Below are positions 62,002 to 63,061 of a stretch of DNA of 63,061 nt, piece by piece. The stretch covers positions 1 to 63,061 of the forward strand of contig NZ_PDZL01000026.1 in assembly GCF_002735705.1 (NCBI RefSeq), written 5' to 3'. Positions within the stretch are counted from its first letter, which is position 1. The number at the start of each line of letters is the position of its first letter. Below the pieces are notes generated by a model. The model was not told the origin of the DNA and searched no databases. It worked only from the letters and a program-made list of their open reading frames with translations. The stretch is from Janthinobacterium sp. BJB426 (GTDB taxonomy: Bacteria > Pseudomonadota > Gammaproteobacteria > Burkholderiales > Burkholderiaceae_D). Both the position numbers and the translations under genes were made by a program.

Positions 62002-62384
62002 TATTTTTTCCAACCCAGAATTACGTCATACAACAAAAACTCGAGCAATTTATCCGTGCCCCACAGGAAAATCGCCATGACCAGCACAAAGGCAAACACG
62101 ATCGCAGTAATCTGCGTGGCTTCTTTGCGGGTAGGCCAAACGACTTTCTTGGTTTCGCGCACGGCTTCTTTGGCGAAATTGAGAAATTCACGGCCGGTCG
62201 TCGAGATATACAAGAGCGCAACAGCAATAACCAAACCAGCCACAAGCGCGCTTGCACGCACCAGAGCTGGTTGGCCTGCCAGGTAATAAAACCCGACTAC
62301 TCCTGCAATCGCAGCCACTATTGCCAGCGCGACTTTTATCTTGTCACTCGACGTGCTAACGGTTTGCACGGATTGATTTGACAT
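62001..62384 (-). CDS. secE: Preprotein translocase subunit SecE
   Basis: 127 residues with three membrane helices like E. coli SecE (two N-terminal, about 17-60, and one at about 96-117). The conserved cytoplasmic hinge EAVRETKKVVWPTRKEA is diagnostic. The start MSNQSVQTV was chosen because the longer frame would run into the tRNA gene. Only a weak Shine-Dalgarno (GAAAG) is seen. Confidence 0.96.
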   Translation of the reverse strand: MSNQSVQTVSTSSDKIKVALAIVAAIAGVVGFYYLAGQPALVRASALVAGLVIAVALLYISTTGREFLNFAKEAVRETKKVVWPTRKEATQITAIVFAFVLVMAIFLWGTDKLLEFLLYDVILGWKK

Positions 62385-62416
62385 TTTTCTACTTTCGGTG
62401 CCCTGCACCTTGACGG

Positions 62417-62492
62417 TGGCAGGGACGGAGGGCATCGAACCCCCAACCTTCGGTTTTGGAGACCGACGCTCTGCCAATTGAGCTACGTCCCT
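62417..62492 (-). tRNA. trnW: tRNA-Trp (anticodon CCA)
   Basis: 76 nt with a full cloverleaf: acceptor AGGGACG / CGTCCCT, D-arm GCTC/GAGC, anticodon stem TCGGT / ACCGA with loop CTCCAAA (anticodon CCA), T-arm GGGGG / CCCTC with TTCGATG, and encoded 3' GCCA. Its place between tuf and secE is conserved across proteobacteria. Confidence 0.97.
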
Positions 62493-62558
62493 ACGTAAAA
62501 CTTTCGAGGAGTGCTATTCTACCACCCAGGACGCCCCAGGTGGAAGCATAACATTTCC

Positions 62559-63061
62559 TTATGCGAGGATTTTTGCAACCACGCCGGCGCCGACGGTACG
62601 ACCGCCTTCACGGATAGCGAAGCGCAGGCCTTCTTCCATCGCGATCGGGTTGATCAGCTTGACGGTGATCGACACGTTATCGCCTGGCATGACCATTTCT
62701 TTGTCTGCTGGCAACTCGATCGAACCAGTTACGTCCGTCGTGCGGAAGTAGAACTGTGGACGATAGTTGTTGAAGAATGGCGTATGACGGCCGCCTTCGT
62801 CTTTCGACAGAACATAGATCTCGCCGGTGAAGTGCGCATGCGGCTTGATCGAGCCTGGCTTTGCCAGAACTTGACCACGTTGCACGTCTTCACGCTTGGT
62901 GCCGCGCAGCAGCAGACCAACGTTGTCGCCAGCTTGACCTTGATCCAGCAGTTTGCGGAACATTTCCACGCCGGTGCAAGTCGTTTTGACGGTATCGATA
63001 ATACCGACGATTTCGATCTCTTCGCCGACTTTAACAATGCCGCGCTCGATACGACCGGTTA
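62559..63061 (-). CDS. tuf: Elongation factor Tu, C-terminal part (runs off the window)
   Basis: The last ~167 residues of the second EF-Tu copy. It reads through TGRIERGIVKVGEEIEIVG (domain 2) and GSIKPHAHFTGEIYVL to the end GGRTVGAGVVAKILA. No N-terminal part is in the window. It heads the group tuf-trnW-secE-nusG. It cannot be compared with the copy at 1-124 because the two fragments do not overlap. Confidence 0.97.
   Translation of the reverse strand, partial: TGRIERGIVKVGEEIEIVGIIDTVKTTCTGVEMFRKLLDQGQAGDNVGLLLRGTKREDVQRGQVLAKPGSIKPHAHFTGEIYVLSKDEGGRHTPFFNNYRPQFYFRTTDVTGSIELPADKEMVMPGDNVSITVKLINPIAMEEGLRFAIREGGRTVGAGVVAKILA

Overview
The window is a piece of a GC-rich betaproteobacterial chromosome. 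The protein sequences, an FxDxF-type PEP-CTERM protein, and the gene order tuf-trnW-secE-nusG-rplKAJL-rpoBC ... rpsL-rpsG-fusA-tuf all suggest order Burkholderiales, most likely an Oxalobacteraceae member close to Janthinobacterium or Massilia. The genus is inferred from sequence resemblance only.

Layout. Both ends are core translation and transcription genes on the minus strand. At the left are the start of one tuf copy, then fusA, rpsG and rpsL (1-3417), read from a strong sigma-70 promoter at 3596-3624. At the right are rpoC, rpoB, rplL, rplJ, rplA, rplK, nusG, secE, a tRNA-Trp gene and the end of a second tuf copy (50130-63061). The rpoBC operon ends at a strong intrinsic terminator (50081-50108). 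In many relatives rpoC and rpsL lie close together; here about 46.7 kb of accessory and housekeeping genes lie between them.

The central block, left to right: a phosphoethanolamine transferase-like membrane sulfatase; a membrane-anchored MutS-like ATPase; a six-gene unit of HlyD-type adaptor, ABC ATPase, two MacB/FtsX-type permeases, a sigma-54 response regulator and a histidine kinase, preceded by a near-consensus -24/-12 promoter and a 9-bp-period repeat; an FxDxF PEP-CTERM protein; a spermidine synthase-like protein; a MocR-type regulator divergent from a flavin-binding pyridoxamine-oxidase-fold protein; an exported methyltransferase-like protein; a serine hydrolase and two secreted M1 metallopeptidases; a yybP-ykoY manganese riboswitch with its TMEM165/GDT1-type exporter; a very small exported protein; and a ~2,900-residue cyclic beta-1,2-glucan synthase-like protein.

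The second half of the block holds a triple-domain cysteine desulfurase / degenerate metallo-beta-lactamase / rhodanese protein divergent from an Lrp/AsnC regulator; a chemoreceptor; a thioredoxin-like lipoprotein-size protein; a DUF3349-like small protein; an HPP-CBS membrane protein overlapping an M48 protease; a DUF885 protein; an HDOD protein; an HTH-nucleotidyltransferase protein with a damaged active site; and a TetR regulator divergent from a class A flavoprotein monooxygenase, with two near-identical palindromic operators between them. No rRNA, CRISPR array, insertion sequence or prophage gene was recognised. The most promising leads are the self-contained sigma-54/ABC exporter circuit, the triple-fusion sulfur enzyme with its candidate Lrp site, and the rifamycin-hydroxylase-like monooxygenase sitting next to rpoBC.
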